Positions 46,257-56,304 of a stretch of DNA of 64,000 nt are shown piece by piece. Under the pieces are notes generated by a model, which saw only the letters and a list, made by a program, of their open reading frames with translations, ran no database searches and was not told where the DNA came from. Source of the DNA: Sebastes aleutianus (lineage: Eukaryota > Chordata > Actinopteri > Perciformes > Sebastidae); contig CAKAKS010000013.1 of the NCBI GenBank assembly GCA_916700875.1, forward strand, positions 10,670,596 through 10,734,595, read 5' to 3'. The translations under genes and the position numbers were made by a program. The first letter of the stretch is position 1. The number at the start of each line of letters is the position of its first letter.

Positions 46257-46450
46257 GTTCTCTATTGTATCGAGACTATCTCTCCAGCTTACATATTCCA
46301 TATGTATGGGGAATGACCTCTCCTAGGTCAGGTGACGTGGATACTTATTTAAGACACACCGGCACTGCCGACCACGCCTAGACGCGAGTCTATAAAGCGC
46401 ATGCGCTGGCGTGGGATCATTGCCATTTTGATCTCCACTTTGGTGCAGTA
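46257..46450 (+). repeat. DIRS left inverted terminal repeat
   Basis: The first 57 bases are a perfect reverse complement of 50853-50909. Farther in, GGAATGACCTCTCCTAGGTC, ACGTGGATACTTATTTAAGA and CGCCTAGACGCGAGTC pair with the right terminal repeat with several differences. Confidence 0.9.
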
Positions 46451-47154
46451 CGTGTGATAAAGATAAAGAGGAAACAGCTAATCCAAACCAGAATATCAGG
46501 GTTACAGCATCGAGTCCACTTACTTGGTGTAAGGAGCGGGCCTCTGTCTTTGGCAGCCTCCCCCGGGCTGCTGTTGTCCCTGTCTGGTAGCCGTGTCTCC
46601 GGTGTGCTGCGTGGCGGCTAATCCGGTTGACCGGGGTACCGGGGCTTCCAGGGCGTATTGCGAGAGTCGTTAGCGTGTCATGAGGCAGTTTGTCTGCTGT
46701 GCCGTTAAATCGGCTACAGCGGCGAACGTTGACATGTGTGTGTGTTCCTATCCTGCTCTGGCGGGTACGGAACACGTAGGCTGTGTCTACACGCTGTAGT
46801 CGCAGCAAGCAGAGATTGTTAAGAGAGGTTTCGGATCCCTCTCCCAAACACAACCCCAGCACACAGGGCCGGGCGGGCGTCCCCGTGCCGGCACCTGCGT
46901 CCCGGGAGGAAAGAGACGCTGCTGGCAGTGGCAGCCGACATTACGAAAAAAAAGAAAAAGAGGTGTAGACAATCTCATGTGCCGCTTACGGGTTCCATGT
47001 ATCACAGGACCTGATACCTGGTGACATCACTTCCTTGGCATTAGAGAGTTGTTTCATTTCTAGGAAAAAAATAAAATAAGAAAAGAAAAAGAGTACGAAA
47101 GAGAGGCATTCTTTGGATTTAAAAAATAAAATAAAAAATCCTTTGTTCATCAGT

Positions 47155-48215
47155 ATGGCAGACACTGCAGGCCATTCCTGTTTTGGTTGTAATGGTAATT
47201 TGCCAATGGAGGATGGGCATGACAGGTGTGTTTCATGCTTGGGATAAGACCATGCACTGAGAGCTAAAAATGACCCAGCGTCATGCATGGATTGTTTTAT
47301 CATGCCTCTTCGCACAAGGGAAGCCAGACTTCACTTTTTTAGAGGGAGGCGCCCCCGCTCCCCTTCCCGGGTTTAGGGGGGGCTAAGCGCCCAAGGCAAA
47401 CTGCATGGGGTCCCTCTTTTTCTGGGTCTACCTCTGCCCGCTCACAGGCTGAGAGTCTGCGTCGACTTCCTCCCCCTCCCCATGGGGAGGGGGAGGAAGT
47501 TGATGTGCTTTCCCTGTTTCCTTCGGAGGATGAGGCCGATTTGCCAGCTTGACAGCAGGCCGAGCAGGGCTTAGGGGCAGCTGAGCCACCTTTGGCTTTC
47601 CGGTTTAAGGGGGTCATTGACAAGGCAGTAGGAGCGCTTGGGATTCCTCTGCCTGAGAACCCTAGGGCACCGCCCTCTCTGTTTGAGGATGAGAGTGAAG
47701 CTTGACCTGCCCCTATCAGAGTACCCCTCCTTCCAGATTTTGAGGAGGTAGTGCAGAAGCAATTCCTTGCACCTACAGCAGCACACAGGTGGTCTGGTGT
47801 CAGTAGGCAGATGGCAGACATAAGTGGAGCTGAGAGGATTGGTTGTTGGCCACTGCCTCCAGTGGACCAGGCATTGTCAGCCTTTATGTCTCCTTGTCAA
47901 TCTTTGCTGGGTAGGGTTAGCTGCCCTAGCAAAAATTGCAGGACCATGGATGGTCTACTATTTAAAATGCACAAGGCTATGGCTGTTCAAACAAAGCTGG
48001 CCAATACTGATGCGATCCTCTCATTGTATCTGCTCCAATTGTCACCCTGGCTGGAGGCATTTCGTAAGCAGAGGGCTCAGCGGCAAGGAAAGAAAGGGGG
48101 GCGTGGCCGAGGTCAGAGACCCTCATGGTCATCACCTAGCTCCCGACGGTGTGCCGAACCCAGACCGCCACTGGCCCTTCTCGGCACAAGACCGGCATGT
48201 TTTTTTCTACCATGA
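47155..48215 (+). pseudogene. DIRS gag-like ORF1, disrupted
   Basis: The start region reads SCFGCN, then DGHDRCVSCLG, a stop, and DHAL...SCMDCF: the Cys/His pattern I know from the beginning of fish DIRS gag proteins. After several breaks a clean frame (47751-48215) gives MQKQFLAPTAAHRWS, NCRTMDGLLFKMHKAMAVQT, DAILSLYLLQLSPWLEAFRK, then a basic RQGKKGGRGRGQRPS tail likely to bind RNA. A 36-bp perfect palindrome at 47465-47500 lies in the middle. The protein would form the nucleoprotein particle. Confidence 0.75.
47465..47500. repeat. 36-bp perfect palindrome in the gag region
   Basis: ACTTCCTCCCCCTCCCCA followed immediately by its exact reverse complement, centred on CCATGG. Confidence 0.95.
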
Positions 48216-48339
48216 CCCAGGGATACCGGTTGCAATTTTTGTGCAGTCCTCCTCTGGCAAATTCAGCTCCTCAGGCTAAATTAGTACCCGAAGCACAGGG
48301 AAGTGCTGCAGGTGGAGGTGACATCACTCCTGTCCAAGG

Positions 48340-48800
48340 GAGCCATAAGAGAGGTGGAATAGGGCGACCTGAGGGCTTTATTCCCTTTATTTCCTTGTCC
48401 CCAAACGGGACGGGGGACTCCGACCAATCTTGGACCTCAGGGGGCTCAACAAGTATCTCCGTCCCCTGAGATGCAAGATGCTGACAGTTCCGAGGGTGAG
48501 ACAGGCAGTCAGCCAAGGTGACTGGTTCGCTACAATCGACCTCGAAGACGCCCATTTTCAGATACCAATCTGGGAGAATTGCTGGCGCTTCCTGAGGTTC
48601 GAGTTCAAGGGCAGGACCTACGAGTTTCGAGTCCTCCCCTTCGGTATCTCTTCTGCCCCTCGGACTTTCACGAGTTGCATGGATGCTGTCCTAGCACCTC
48701 TTCGGCGTCAGGGCCTCAAGGTGTTGAATTACCTGGACGACTGGATACCTGGATTACCTGGACACCTTGAGGCCCTGACGCCGACTGGATACCTTCTGTG
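48340..48800 (+). pseudogene. DIRS reverse transcriptase domain, disrupted
   Basis: The entry reads VEVTSLLSKGAIREVE, then a stop at 48359-48361 and a shift into FLVPKRDGGLRPILDLRGLN. It continues with TVPRVRQAVSQGDWFATIDL, EDAHFQIPI (first catalytic Asp in TIDLEDAHF), YEFRVLPFGISSAPRTFTSC, and NYLDDWI, where the Asp-Asp pair is the RT active site. Directly after the YLDDW block the sequence is scrambled by an inverted copy of the preceding 22 bases (48763-48784), then resumes in another frame. Confidence 0.88.
48702..48784. repeat. Inverted 22-bp repeat at the RT active-site block
   Basis: 48702-48723 and 48763-48784 are perfect reverse complements around a 39-base centre that includes the YLDDW codons. 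CTGGATACC occurs on both sides of the inserted part (48741-48749 and 48785-48793). Confidence 0.95.
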
Positions 48801-49640
48801 GAGGCATCTGCCTCCACGGAACAGCTGTGCTGCCATCATGTGTCCATGCTCCTGGAGCACATCCAGGGTTTAGGCCTGCGCCTCAACACAAACAAAAGCA
48901 GGTTGGAGCCCGCCCAGGTGACACAGTTCCTGGGAATGATAGTGGACTCCAGGTCTGCCACAGTGACACTGACCTTGGAGAGGCAAGAGGCCATAATGGC
49001 CTGCCTCTCCCAGTTCTGGTTAGGAGAAAAGGTCAGCTGGAGACTGTGTCTCCACCTCATGGGCCTGATGGCAGCTGCTGTTCAGGTGGAACCCTTGGCA
49101 CTTCTGCACATGCGGCGTGTGCAGAGGTGTCTCCTGAGTTTGGGGTTGTGCCCTCAGAGGTCCCTGTCAACCGAGGCGTCGGTCACCCGGAGGCTTCGTG
49201 TGGCCCTTCATTGGTGGGAGCACACAGGCAACATTGCAAAGGGAAGCATGTTGGGTCCAGTGGTTCTTCGCCAGCTGGTAACGGCAGATACCTCTCTGGG
49301 GGTTTGGGGTGCAGTTCACTGGGATGTCAGCGGTCACTGGACTGGCCCCTGGACAGGTCAGCACATAAACGTTTTGGAGCTGAGAGCAGTTCAGCTCGCA
49401 CTCAAGCACTTTATGCCACGTCTCCGAGGGCACCATGTGCTGGTAAGAACCGACAGCATCGTAGCTGCAGCCTATGTCAACAGGCAGGGGGGCCTGGGCT
49501 CTCCCCTCCTGTGTCGGCTGGCACACAAGCTTTGGACATGGGTGCACCCCCAGATTCTGTCTCTGAGAGCGGTGCATGTGCCAGGCTCTACAAACACAGC
49601 AGCAGACTGGCTGTTCAGAGGAAGTCTGGACCCGGGGAGT
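48798..49640 (+). pseudogene. DIRS RT connection and RNase H-like domain
   Basis: A long open frame (to 49925) starts ASASTEQLCCHHVSMLLEHI and GLGLRLNTNKSRLEPAQVTQ, FLGMIVDSR, the RT thumb. RNase H landmarks follow: VTADTSLGVWGAVHW (first Asp), NVLELRAVQLALKHF (Glu), VRTDSIVAAAYVNRQGG (second Asp), AVHVPGSTNTAADWLFRG (final Asp). It would remove template RNA during copying. The true frame shifts near 49640, and the rest of this ORF up to 49925 is out of frame. Confidence 0.85.
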
Positions 49641-50080
49641 GGAGGCTACACCCCGAGGTTGTATCAGAGATCTGTCGCCGGTTTGGGCCAGTGGACGCAG
49701 ATCTGTTTGCCTCCAGGGAGACAACACATTGCCCTCTGTTTTTCTCCCTGGGGAGGGACAACCCCCTCTCGGGACGGACGCTCTGGCGCATCCATGGCCT
49801 CAGGGCCAACTGTATGCTTTCCCTCCATCCAGCCTTCTCCCGGCCGTTCTTCGGAGAGTGCAGGCGGAGAACAGGAGAGTGATTCTGGTGGCCCCAAACT
49901 GGCCCCACATGACATTGTTTTCTGACATTCCACCTCTCCTGCACGGAGCGCCATGGGAGCTTCCAGTCAGGAGAGACCTGCTGTCTCAAGCAGGGGGGTC
50001 TCTGTTCCACCCCTTCCCCCGGGGTCTCAAGCTCTGGACCGGGCCCCTGAGAGGACAGGGTTCCTTGCTATGGGGTTGCC
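49625..50080 (+). pseudogene. DIRS region between RNase H and recombinase, frameshifted
   Basis: One frame reads EWRLHPEVVSEICRRFGPVD, ADLFASRETTHCPLFFSLGR to about 49790. The next frame reads LYAFPPSSLLPAVLRRVQAE, RRVILVAPNWPHM, ELPVRRDLLSQAGGSLFHPF to about 50080. The DADLFASR and LVAPxWP blocks are standard in vertebrate DIRS polyproteins in this interval. The frameshift lies near 49800. Confidence 0.75.
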
Positions 50081-50089
50081 AGAGCGGGT

Positions 50090-50613
50090 AGTCACAACCC
50101 TCCAAGGGCACCCTCAACTAGGGCAGCCTACTCCTATCGGTGGGGGGTGTTCCTGTCATGGTGCGAGACACACCAGGTGGACCCTTTTGTCTGTACGGCT
50201 CAAGACATCCTGCGATTTTTGCAGGAACAGTTGGATGCGGGGAAGTCCTCCACCACCCTCAGAGGAATGGTGGCTGCTATTAAGGTTACTCGGGTTGGGG
50301 AACTCAGACTCCCCGAGATAGGCTGTGTTCTGATCTCGCAGTTTCTCAAAGGGGCTCAAAGATGTCACGTTGGGTTGTTGAGACAATCCAACAGGCTTAC
50401 AAGGAGACAGATGGGCCGTTGCCACCAGGGGTGCGTGCGAACTTGACACGAGGTGTAGCGACCTCATGGGCACTGTGGCGGGGTGCCTCTCTAGACGAAA
50501 TTTGCACATCAGCCACATTGTCAGCTTCATCTACCTTCACCAGATTCTACCGCTTAAATGTTGCAGCCGGCACCTCCTTTGGTAAGTTGGTGCTGGGTGC
50601 AACCCGGATGTGA
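50090..50613 (+). pseudogene. DIRS tyrosine recombinase, frameshifted and missing its active-site histidine
   Basis: The first part (to about 50360) reads AYSYRWGVFLSWCETHQVDP, ILRFLQEQLDAGKSSTTLRG, MVAAIKVTR, the core-binding half. After a shift the second frame (50362-50613, stop TGA) reads RWVVETIQQAYKETDGPLPP, GVRANLTRGVATSWALWRGA, SLDEICTSATLSASSTFTRF, YRLNV. The block ANLTRG corresponds to the AHSTR-type HxxR motif of related recombinases; here His is Asn while Arg remains, and the Tyr in FYRL is the likely nucleophile. The enzyme would integrate the circular DNA without target duplication. Confidence 0.82.
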
Positions 50614-50851
50614 CTTGATCTTACCTGCCCATAGGGCTGGGCCTCCTTATTAGGTCCCCCTGTTGGGGTGATAAGTGTCTCCCCTCAGTCAGCTTAGCGT
50701 CTTGCGGGCTGACCTGAGCAGCTTTCTTCCCGGTAGAGGCCTTAGCATCTGGCGGGGCCTGAGTGTAATGGTGTACATTTGTAAATAGTTTGTTTGTTGA
50801 GGTGTACATTATTATTGGTCTGCACCGTCTCCTCACGGTGTGTCTTACAGA

Positions 50852-50958
50852 GTTCCCCATACATATGGAATATGTAAGCTGGAGAGATAGTCTCGATACA
50901 ATAGAGAACGTTTGGTTATGGTGTAACCTTTGTTCTCAGTGAGAGACTATCTCTCCAG
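50852..50958 (+). repeat. DIRS internal complementary region
   Basis: The left half (50853-50909) is a perfect reverse complement of the element's first 57 bases. The right half (about 50910-50958) is the reverse complement of the last ~50 bases (51122-51171), differing by a 2-base indel. The two halves meet at GTT. In DIRS replication this region acts as the splint that joins the ends into a circle. Confidence 0.92.
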
Positions 50959-51039
50959 CCTGAGGCCGCTCGGAGACACGTTACGATTAAATCTAGCAAT
51001 GATCCCGCTTTAAAGACTTGCGTCTAGGAGTGGCCAGCA

Positions 51040-51171
51040 ATGCCTGTTTGTCTTAAATAAGTATCCACGTCACATGACCTAGGAGAGGTCATTCCCCATA
51101 CATATGGAATAAGTAAGCTGGAGAGATAGTCTCTCACTCAGAGAACAAAGGTTACACCATAACCAAACGTT
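51040..51171 (+). repeat. DIRS right inverted terminal repeat
   Basis: CTTAAATAAGTATCCACGTC, ACATGACCTAGGAGAGGTCA and CCCCATACATATGGAATAAG pair with the left terminal repeat; the last ~50 bases are unique to this end and are mirrored in the internal complementary region. Confidence 0.9.
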
Positions 51172-52700
51172 AGCATTTTACCTCATTTTTGAAAAATCCT
51201 GACTTTGACAATTGATAAAAGTGTGATTTTTCATGTGATCTAAAAATGTCAAAATTATCCTGTTAGATACTTGCCCAAAGTATGTCCATACCAGATTTCA
51301 AGACTTAAGACCAATCAAACAAATGTTGTGGCATTTTTCCTTTTCATACTAAATATAGTCTTTGGGCACAAAGGAAACACACCCTGACCTTGCATTAATA
51401 ATCTCGTAATAGGAAATACATAATAATTTAAGAATTTACTCACATTTTGTCAATTTTCAGTTTAAAGAATTGAATACAACAAAGTCTTTGCATACTGAGG
51501 AAAAAAATGAGAATTAAAAAAAGGAAAGCAGAAGGATATACAACCCAGGAAAAGCATAGAGACAGAAGAAGTAAGTCATGGTAGCCTGGCGGTGCCGATC
51601 CAGAGAGCGATAAATGCTGCTTATGTTAATCCTGGGTAGTAAAACAGTAATTAACAATCACTAGTGACACCAGTTATTACTGTGGTCAAACCATGTCTCC
51701 TAGAAACACCATTTGCTACTAATTTGTGTTGGATTACATCTGGTGCCGTGTTTCTCTAGTGCAGGCAGTGTTACATTTATCAATGCACTCGCAGCACGTA
51801 GGGACTCAGGAGGTCGTCGCTCCAAAAAACTATAGCAATTATTTTCATTGAGGAAAAAAAAAGACCCATAATGGTCGCGGTGTAATTGAGGATATTCAGT
51901 TCCAAACCATTTTACAGTAAATCACTGAGGCTTTTAGCTTCAAGTGCAAAAGGACGGACTATTTTTCACAAGGACTTCCTGTGCTGGCGGAGGGCGTGAT
52001 TGATTTACGTTGGCATCAACACTCACACACATAGACATGCAGGTACTGTACATCCAAGCACACTGGTGTGGAGGTCAGGTCTCTGCTGATGGATTTTGAC
52101 ATTAATAGGTGAAGGGAATGATGATAGCTGCACATGCACAGACGCATTTAACCTCCATTCAGCCATAACTTCAAAACCCATTGCTTTTTCCTTCTCTCTT
52201 CCATCTTCATTCGACTCTTTTCCTCTCCTCCACTAAATTATACCCCTTTAACCTCCTCCTTATTGCCTGCAGTGTGCTTCTAGGCCGATCCAATATTCAC
52301 CTGTGATCATTGTTCATTATCGTGTCAGGTTTTACAGTTCACACGTCTGTCTTTTTTTTTTACTATTATTCATTCTCAATGTCTCAGTGTCTGTATCTAA
52401 TTGGCCTTTTCACCTATCTATATCTTCTTTTCACTTAAGTTCTTTCTTTCCTGCCTTTGTCTTCATTACCACCTTTTCTTTTCCAGTGTGCTTCATTTCA
52501 TCTGCCACCTCCCTTTAGCCCTAATATTCCTCATTCCCCCGCTCCCTCTCTCACAGCGTTTCTTTCCAACTCTACCTTAAATTCTCCTCATCACTCCTTC
52601 AGTATTTGCTCTCGGCTTGGCAATGCGTGTCTGTTTGATGGTCAGTTGTTCAGTCCACCAGTTTGGTCCCCAGAGGATGAATCCTAATGACTTTGGTGTT
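51172..52700. other. No recognisable gene
   Basis: AT-rich then pyrimidine-rich (52170-52600) non-coding DNA. Open frames in the pyrimidine-rich part are compositional. Confidence 0.4.
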
Positions 52701-52904
52701 CCCTGATTAGATATTTTTCAGATCAATGGCGAGTTTAGTTGGACTTTTTGGTCCTACACACAAAATAACCGAGCAAAATGCCACCAAAGAAGCCTTGTAC
52801 AATTACGAACGAGGAAGTCAAGGACATAAAGAAATCGCTCAACATCTGGATTGCCATAAAATTCATACAGACATTTATGGTTCTCAGACATTGGACCCTA
52901 CTGA

Positions 52905-53545
52905 CTTTGACCATCCCCCGGCCTTTCCTCTAGCACCATCATCAGGCTGACATTTGTGCTTTTATGTGAAATGTTTCAAAAGCTATTGGATGGATTGCCA
53001 TGACATTTGTAGAATATATGTATGTATTTTGTATAATAGTGTTGGATTTAAAATGTGAGGGTGCAGGTTGTATCCCTGCGAATCTCATAGCCTCTGCCGT
53101 TTTCTCCTTGCTTCGACTTTGTTTTTCTTGAAACAGATATGACGTCTCGTTACTCAGACTACAACAATGAAAGCGCTAACTTCCTTCTGCCTTTGCATAG
53201 ATTCAAAAGAGCAATTATATTGATTCAGGTAGCAATTAAATCGATTACCAAAACATAAGAAAAGTGATCCTTATGTGAATCGGTTTTTTTTTCAAACCCC
53301 TAGTAAGCAGCATGTTTTGACAAGGAAGAACATTTTGTGCAATAAAACAGAAGATCTCTCTGGTTCTGCTGCATTGATTGTCCACTGTGATGCAGATGCG
53401 AAGTGATGTGTTACAGTGTTGTAGAAGTGCAATGCAATTTTCATTTAGTGCGACTAATCGGGTCAAAAGGTTAATTTGTCCATTTGACGAATGTGCTAAT
53501 TAACAAATGTTTGCATGCTAACACGCTACATGAAGATGCTGATTA
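52905..53545 (+). repeat. Degraded dispersed repeat (GTTAGCATGCTAACACG-type words)
   Basis: ACTTTGACCATCCCCCGGCC, CACCATCATCAGGCTGACAT, ATTGGATGGATTGCCATGAC, then far downstream GTGCTAATTAACAAATGTTT, GCATGCTAACACGCTA. These words in this order resemble a widespread fish repeat, here old and interrupted. Boundaries are uncertain. Confidence 0.4.
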
Positions 53546-53549
53546 GAGT

Positions 53550-55515
53550 ACAGGGGTCAGCCCTAGGTTGGTTGGGTTGGTAAGGTTGAGGCATGAAGAG
53601 TGAGATGGGTTAGGGTTAGGGTAAGAATATCAGGGTAAGCCAAACAGAGGCAGAGTAGGGCGGGTTATGGGGTTTCGGAATAATGGGCCGTCGGAACAAT
53701 GGCACGGCACCGGCGGAGGTACTGATCTGAAGGAATATATGGTGCCTTCAAATGAAACTGTTGAGCTCGTGTTTACAACATGGGAAGTCGTGGACACGAT
53801 ATGCTTGGCATTCAAGTGGTTAGGTCGTGAGAACATCGCTGCTAAGCAACGGCAATATTAACGTTACTGTCGGCATCTAGAAGCCACAGAGGCTAAAAAG
53901 CTAGCAAGTGGGTAACGTAATGAGGTTAATGCAGAGGTATAATGAGGCCGTTGGGAATATCAACATTTTCCTCAGACATATAATATTACGAAGAAAAACA
54001 ACTAAAATGACAATATATTAATTTACGATGCACCGCAAAAATGAACTTCAAAGGCCTCCACCATTTCTGACAACGTCAACAGACACGTCACAACTCGTGA
54101 ACTCTGAGCTTTCAGGAACTTTCTACTTACTAGGTAGTGAATACAACAAGACGGGGGGGGGGGGACTCTACTGGTGTTCATATGGACTCTACTGGTGTAC
54201 ACGGTAAACACCACCACATGTGAAGGCATCAATAGACAGGCTCACAAATTAAACATGACACCAACTGTAAGCATGTAACTCAAAGCACCGCTGTTCCTAA
54301 GTGAAGCCTCACAGAGCCGCCAGCATGGCTGTAGACTCACAGTTTTCTTCCTTCCTGTCATCTTCTGTCTCAGTACACATTAGTGAAGACCTCCACCCTT
54401 CACTTCTTTTCTTCCTTGTTTACATCCCTTCGTCCTCAGTTCTGTCCTTCATGTTCCATCCCTCCTTCCAGCTTTCAACCATCTTGTCCTCTCTCAGTCC
54501 CTCCCTCCATCTGTCCATCCTTCTGTCTTCCCTCTTCTTCATTTCCTCCTTCCCGCCTTCTCCTAATTTCATCCTCTTTGCCACCAACCTCCCCTCAATT
54601 CATCAACCCCTTTCCTGCTTGCCCTCTTTTCCCTCCGTGAATCCATCACTCCTCCCTCCATCCCTCTCTCTAATTGGTGTCCTGGAGGTCTTGGACCATT
54701 AAGACCCCTCCAGACCCTTCTGACTGCCCTTGCTGTGCTCGACCTAAAGTCCCTCTTCAGCTTCGACTCCCACTAATCAGGCGGCAAGAAAAGATGGCCT
54801 CCGGCGCTGAAGGGTTCTCATGCTGAATGTTATTAAGATGTTTGGCTGAGAGCCTTAAATGAGTACAATATATATACACACTCAAGCAAAGAAGCAAAGA
54901 AGTGGATTTACACACTCAAAAAATTAAAAAAAGGATAGATACCAACAATTAAAATAGCAGACTGACACACACACACACACAAACAGGTGGGTGGACATCG
55001 AGGTGCAAGCTGCTGTAATCAGCAGTGATGGAAAGTCAGAGAGTTGAAAGGAGATGTTAGGAAGATATGAAAGAAGGACTCAGATCAAAAAAAGGAGGAA
55101 AGAAGCAAACAACCTTATTGAGAGCGAGCTTGAGAAGATGAAGGAGCGACGAGATGAAGTTGGCTTTTTGAAGGGTTTTTGATCATATTGCGTGTCAGAT
55201 TCTGAAAAACCTACATCAAATGTGTTCACCCTATAGGTATATTATTGTCCAAAAGTGTGCGAACACCTGCTTTCCAGTTTTGCATTTGATCCAAGCTTGT
55301 TCTTCATGGTTTGGGCTGCAAGCCATTTAGCTCCAAGAGAGAAATGCTGATGCAGCTACATTGAGCTTTGTGTGGAACAACTTGACTGAACTCTATTTGA
55401 CTTTGTTGTTTTACTGTAAAGCACTTTGTAACTGTTTTGAAATGATTTTCATATTAATAGTTTATGATTATTTTTACATTTATTAAGATACTGACATGTT
55501 TATCCCTCTTATAAT
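53550..55515. other. No recognisable gene
   Basis: A short GGGTTAGGGTTAGGG word at about 53608, a run of 11 G at 54154, and a C/T-rich region at 54340-54670 whose frames (Ser/Pro/Leu-rich) are compositional. Confidence 0.4.
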
Positions 55516-55518
55516 ACT

Positions 55519-55871
55519 AAGGCTAGGCGATATAAAGAAAATCAAATATTACAATATTTTTGACCAAATACCTCGATAACGATATTGCGACGATGTTGCA
55601 GGGTTGACCATTCGTGCTTTTACAAAATATTTACACTATGAGATTTTTGATAAATAACCTGCAATGTGGATATAATGACTAAGTGGGTATGGGGCAAATA
55701 CTAGAACAGAACAGTCTGGTAAGTTCAGAAAATCACATCACTTTACTGTAATACAACCTTTAAAACCTGGAAAAGACAACACTGATGCCATAATACAATA
55801 TCAAAAATTTAAGACGATATCTAGTGTCATATCACAATATTGATATAATAGCAATATATTGCCCAGCCCTA
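55519..55871. mobile_element. hAT-like non-autonomous element, family B short copy
   Basis: AAGGCTAGGCGATATAAAGA at the left and AATATATTGCCCAGCCCTA at the right match the terminal words of the 7608-8702 element. Subterminal CGATAACGATATTGCGACG and TATCACAATATTGATAT are typical. A clear 8-bp duplication is not visible. Confidence 0.7.
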
Positions 55872-56079
55872 CATAAAACTTCACATTTTTTTGTCTCCTT
55901 GAGGAAGTGTTTTAGAATAAAAGCCCACTTGACAAGAAACAAGTTAACAAAGACCTTAAAAGCACCCCCCAACAACACCCCCCTCGCCGTTTGCCTCCGC
56001 CAACCAGTCAAGTTGCAGTTTACATATATGTCTGTCCAAACTGTCATCATTTCATAGTTTTTATCCTGTTAGACATTTG

Positions 56080-56300
56080 TGTGAAATTGTCATAATTAGC
56101 ATATGAATTTTTGAGTTATTGCCAAAAATGTATTTTGTGAGGTCACAGTGACCTTTGACCTTTGATCACCAAATTCATTCAGTTCATCCTTGAGTCCAAG
56201 TGGACGTTTGTGCCAAATTGAAGAAATTCTCTCCAGGGGTCCCTGAGATATCATGTTCACTAGAATGGGACGGACGGACGGACAACCCAAAGACAAAATG
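56080..56300 (+). repeat. Dispersed repeat (GGTCACAGTGACCTTTGACC ... GAATGGGACGGACGGACGGA)
   Basis: TGTGAGGTCACAGTGACCTT, GACCACC-like, GTCCAAGTGGACGTTTGTGC and TTCACTAGAATGGGACGGAC in order match a repeat I recall as very common in fish genomes. A partial copy is at 16585. The GAC repeats near 56270 are part of it. Confidence 0.6.
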
Positions 56301-56304
56301 AAAA

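Larger units (their letters stand above)
46257..51171 (+). mobile_element. DIRS-type (tyrosine recombinase) retrotransposon, structurally complete but coding-dead
   Basis: The 4.9-kb unit has all structural marks of DIRS elements: inverted terminal repeats (46257-46450 against 51040-51171), an internal complementary region at 50852-50958, and gag-like, RT/RNase H and tyrosine recombinase coding remains in that order on the plus strand, with no integrase or protease. GTT occurs at both outer ends (46257-46259 and 51169-51171) and at the junction in the internal region (50910-50912). No target duplication is seen, as expected. Each coding part is broken by shifts or stops. It is GC-richer than its surroundings. 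Confidence 0.93.

Noticed and set aside
49167..49727. Minus-strand 186-residue frame
   Set aside because: Shadow of the DIRS RNase H frame on the plus strand, which has the expected motifs.
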